Positions 7,159 to 8,793 of a DNA stretch of 8,793 nucleotides are shown here, in pieces. The notes under the pieces were generated by a model. It worked only from the letters and a program-made list of their open reading frames with translations. It was not told the DNA's origin and did not search any database. The first letter of the stretch is position 1. Each line of letters begins with the position of its first letter. Position numbers and translations under genes: made by a program. Source of the DNA: JADGGM01 sp027307005 (lineage in GTDB: Bacteria > Gemmatimonadota > Gemmatimonadetes > Gemmatimonadales > Gemmatimonadaceae). The stretch lies in NCBI GenBank assembly GCA_035455745.1, contig DATIEP010000034.1:1-8793 (forward strand), given 5' to 3'.

Positions 7159-8793
7159 GGCGAGGTCACCAGCCGCACGACGGCGCCCGCGCCCATGATG
7201 ACGCCTGCGTTAGGCAGCGTGCTCTGCGCCGTTCCGGCGCCGCTCGCCTGCACCCGGAAGCCGGCGTGGTGGAGCGCGTACACGGCGGCGCGAATGGTCA
7301 GGCCGTGTACGTCCGGGACAGCGCGCGGCGGCAGCGCCCGTTGGGCGGGCGCGCGAGCGGGCAGCGTCACCACGATCGGCGGCGCCGGCGCGTCGTCCGT
7401 GTCAGGCGCCGCTTGGGTGCGCACGACGTCGCCGGTCGACGCCACCGTGGTATCCTCCACCTTCGACAGCGTCTCGCTCGACGCCAGCACGTTCCGGTCG
7501 AGCGCCGCATCGCGCGACGCGATCGCCGCCTGCAACACGATCTTGGTCACCGGCGCCGCGGCCTTCCCGCCGAAGATCGTCGACTTGGGATCGTCGAGCT
7601 TCACGATGATCACGTAGAGCGGCTTGTCGGCGGGAAACAATCCGACGAACGACGCCGTGTACCGGCCGGCGCTGTATCCGTGCTTGGTGGCCCCGCGGCG
7701 CGCCGTGCCGCTCTTGCCTGCCAGCGTGAACCGCGCCAGCTGCGCTTCCGTGCTCGTGCCGCCCTGCACCACGCCGACCATCATCTTGCGCACCGTGGCC
7801 GCGACCTGCGGCGACAACAAGTGCCTAACGACGCGCCGGTCGTGATGATACAACACGGTCCCGTCGCGCGCGCGGATCTCCTTGATCAAGGCCGGCTCCA
7901 ACAGATCGCCGCCGTTCGCAATGGCGCCGTACGCCGCCGCCAGCTGCAACGGCGTCACCGCGACCTCGTATCCGATCGCCATCGACGCCGGCGACTGCTT
8001 GGACCACTCGGACGGCGGATACAGGATGCCCGACGCCTCGCCCGGATACGGCACGCCGGTCGGCATGCCGAAGCCGTAGTCGCGCAGCGTCTCGAACTCC
8101 TGCCGCGGCGTTAGGCGCGAGACGAACTTCACCATGGCGATGTTGCTCGAGTACTCGATCGCCTGGGCCAGCGTCAGCCGCGGCTTCGGTTCTTCGTCGT
8201 GGATCGTGCGGCCTTCGATCGTGTACGCGCCGTTCTCGGTATTCACCGTGTCGGTCGGGCGCGCCAGGCCGCGCTGCAACAGCATCGCGGCGAACAACGG
8301 CTTCACCGTCGAGCCCGGCTCGAACGGTTCGCTCAACGCGGGGTTGCCGAACGTCGGTTGCCCGACGCGCTGACTCGCCATCGCGCGGATCTCCCCGTCC
8401 TGCGGATCGAGAATCACGATGTCGCCGCCCGTCGCGCCCATCTTGGCGATCGCGTCGGACAGCGCACGCACCGAGATCTCCTGCAGCTCCTGATTGATCG
8501 TGAGCTGCACGGCGTCGCCCGGCTCGGGCGCCACATCGCTGTCGGCCGGCGAATCGAATCGCCGCCCGCGCGCATCGCGCGCGATCACGGCGTGTCCATC
8601 GGTGCCGCGCAGCAAGGAGTCGAGCGTGAGCTCGAGCCCGCCGCGCGCGGTGCCGGTGTCGTCCACCCACCCGACGATGCGCCGCGTCGCTTCGCGCGGC
8701 GTGTACACGCGGTCCACCGTTGGGCGCGTGTACACGCCGCGCATCGCCGCCAGGTCCGCGGCGCGCGCCGGCGAATACGTCCCCGGCAGATCC
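7155..8793 (-). CDS. ftsI: FtsI/PBP3-type class B penicillin-binding protein with PASTA domain (5' part missing)
   Basis: Septal D,D-transpeptidase that crosslinks new peptidoglycan in the periplasm and partners FtsW. The visible 545 residues start inside the gene (reading DLPGTYSPARAAD); by comparison with E. coli FtsI, about 170-190 N-terminal residues, including the membrane anchor, lie beyond the right edge. An in-frame ATG at 8744 is internal, not the start. Residues up to about 95 are the end of the dimerisation domain; the transpeptidase domain follows with EPGSTVKPL (active-site Ser161 in STVK), YSSN (SxN motif, 215-217) and AGKSGTA (third motif, KSG in place of KTG, 360-362; KSG also occurs in pneumococcal PBP2x). 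A Pro/Ala/Thr-rich linker (about 445-485) leads to a PASTA-like domain (about 488-545; VPDVHGLTIRAAVYALHHAG). The stop overlaps murE. Both a large inverted repeat and three GTTAGGC motifs lie inside. Position right before murE favours ftsI over other class B PBPs. Confidence 0.94.
   Translation of the reverse strand, partial: DLPGTYSPARAADLAAMRGVYTRPTVDRVYTPREATRRIVGWVDDTGTARGGLELTLDSLLRGTDGHAVIARDARGRRFDSPADSDVAPEPGDAVQLTINQELQEISVRALSDAIAKMGATGGDIVILDPQDGEIRAMASQRVGQPTFGNPALSEPFEPGSTVKPLFAAMLLQRGLARPTDTVNTENGAYTIEGRTIHDEEPKPRLTLAQAIEYSSNIAMVKFVSRLTPRQEFETLRDYGFGMPTGVPYPGEASGILYPPSEWSKQSPASMAIGYEVAVTPLQLAAAYGAIANGGDLLEPALIKEIRARDGTVLYHHDRRVVRHLLSPQVAATVRKMMVGVVQGGTSTEAQLARFTLAGKSGTARRGATKHGYSAGRYTASFVGLFPADKPLYVIIVKLDDPKSTIFGGKAAAPVTKIVLQAAIASRDAALDRNVLASSETLSKVEDTTVASTGDVVRTQAAPDTDDAPAPPIVVTLPARAPAQRALPPRAVPDVHGLTIRAAVYALHHAGFRVQASGAGTAQSTLPNAGVIMGAGAVVRLVTSP
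8694..8742. repeat. Perfect 18-bp inverted repeat within ftsI
   Basis: The arm gcgcggcgtgtacacgcg at 8694-8711 is exactly reverse-complementary to 8725-8742, with a 13-base loop at 8712-8724. Each arm contains the 12-bp palindrome GCGTGTACACGC (8699-8710 and 8726-8737), so the two palindromes are also direct repeats 27 bp apart, a whole number of codons. In the protein they give VYT twice (residues 20-22 and 29-31 of the visible part). No T-run follows on either strand, so it is not an intrinsic terminator. Role unknown; a strong mRNA hairpin or a paired protein-binding site are both possible. Confidence 0.85.

Larger units (their letters stand above)
192..8116. repeat. Dispersed 7-base motif GTTAGGC, 13 copies
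   Basis: GTTAGGC lies on the minus (coding) strand at 192-198, 758-764, 1972-1978, 2935-2941, 3378-3384, 3795-3801, 4646-4652, 5330-5336, 6694-6700, 6727-6733 and 7823-7829, and on the plus strand at 7209-7215 and 8110-8116. Every gene has at least one. Ten copies are read in frame as TTA-GGC (Leu-Gly); the three in ftsI are read as Val-Arg, Pro-Asn and Leu-Thr, so the DNA word recurs regardless of frame. Flanks favour C before and G after. With about 68% G+C, one copy on both strands together would be expected by chance. Role unknown. Confidence 0.75.

Noticed and set aside
192..8116. TTAGGC as telomere-type repeat (as in nematodes)
   Set aside because: Copies are single and dispersed, not in tandem, and the window is clearly bacterial.
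8694..8742. Inverted repeat as an intrinsic terminator
   Set aside because: No T-run follows the stem on either strand, and it lies inside ftsI upstream of the catalytic domain, where termination would remove the operon.

Overview
The window is one uninterrupted stretch of a dcw (division and cell wall) gene cluster. It contains seven genes, all read from the minus strand, in the classical order ftsI - murE - murF - mraY - murD - ftsW - murG. The first gene (ftsI, right edge) lacks its 5' part and the last gene (murG, left edge) lacks its 3' part; the five between are complete. No RNA gene, mobile element, CRISPR array, terminator or convincing promoter is visible, and there is no intergenic DNA. 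Each gene overlaps the next by 4 bases (ATGA or GTGA), except murF/mraY, which share one base (TAGTG).

Layout, transcription running right to left: ftsI (7155-8793, partial) is the septal transpeptidase with a C-terminal PASTA domain; murE (5683-7158) adds meso-diaminopimelate; murF (4250-5686) adds D-Ala-D-Ala; mraY (3099-4250) makes lipid I; murD (1675-3102) adds D-Glu; ftsW (443-1678) is the septal glycosyltransferase; murG (1-446, partial) makes lipid II. Together they take UDP-MurNAc-L-Ala to the pentapeptide, move it to the lipid carrier, complete lipid II and polymerise and crosslink it at the septum. mraZ/mraW/ftsL would be expected beyond the right edge and murC/murB/ftsQ/ftsA/ftsZ beyond the left edge.

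The organism is a high-GC (about two thirds G+C by eye) bacterium with meso-DAP peptidoglycan, judged from the DNPR motif of MurE. Protein style (PASTA-tailed FtsI, SYGRTN in FtsW, frequent GTG starts) makes me think of Gemmatimonadota or a similar high-GC diderm phylum, but this is an impression, not a demonstrated assignment.

The genes are ordinary housekeeping genes. What they do not explain is: (1) a 7-base motif, GTTAGGC, found 13 times against roughly one expected, which accounts for nearly all TTA codons; (2) a perfect 18-bp inverted repeat inside ftsI, built from two copies of a 12-bp palindrome; (3) a glutamate in MurF where the carbamylated lysine of Mur ligases is expected, while MurD and MurE in the same operon keep the lysine. 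I see no sign of a novel multi-gene system here.
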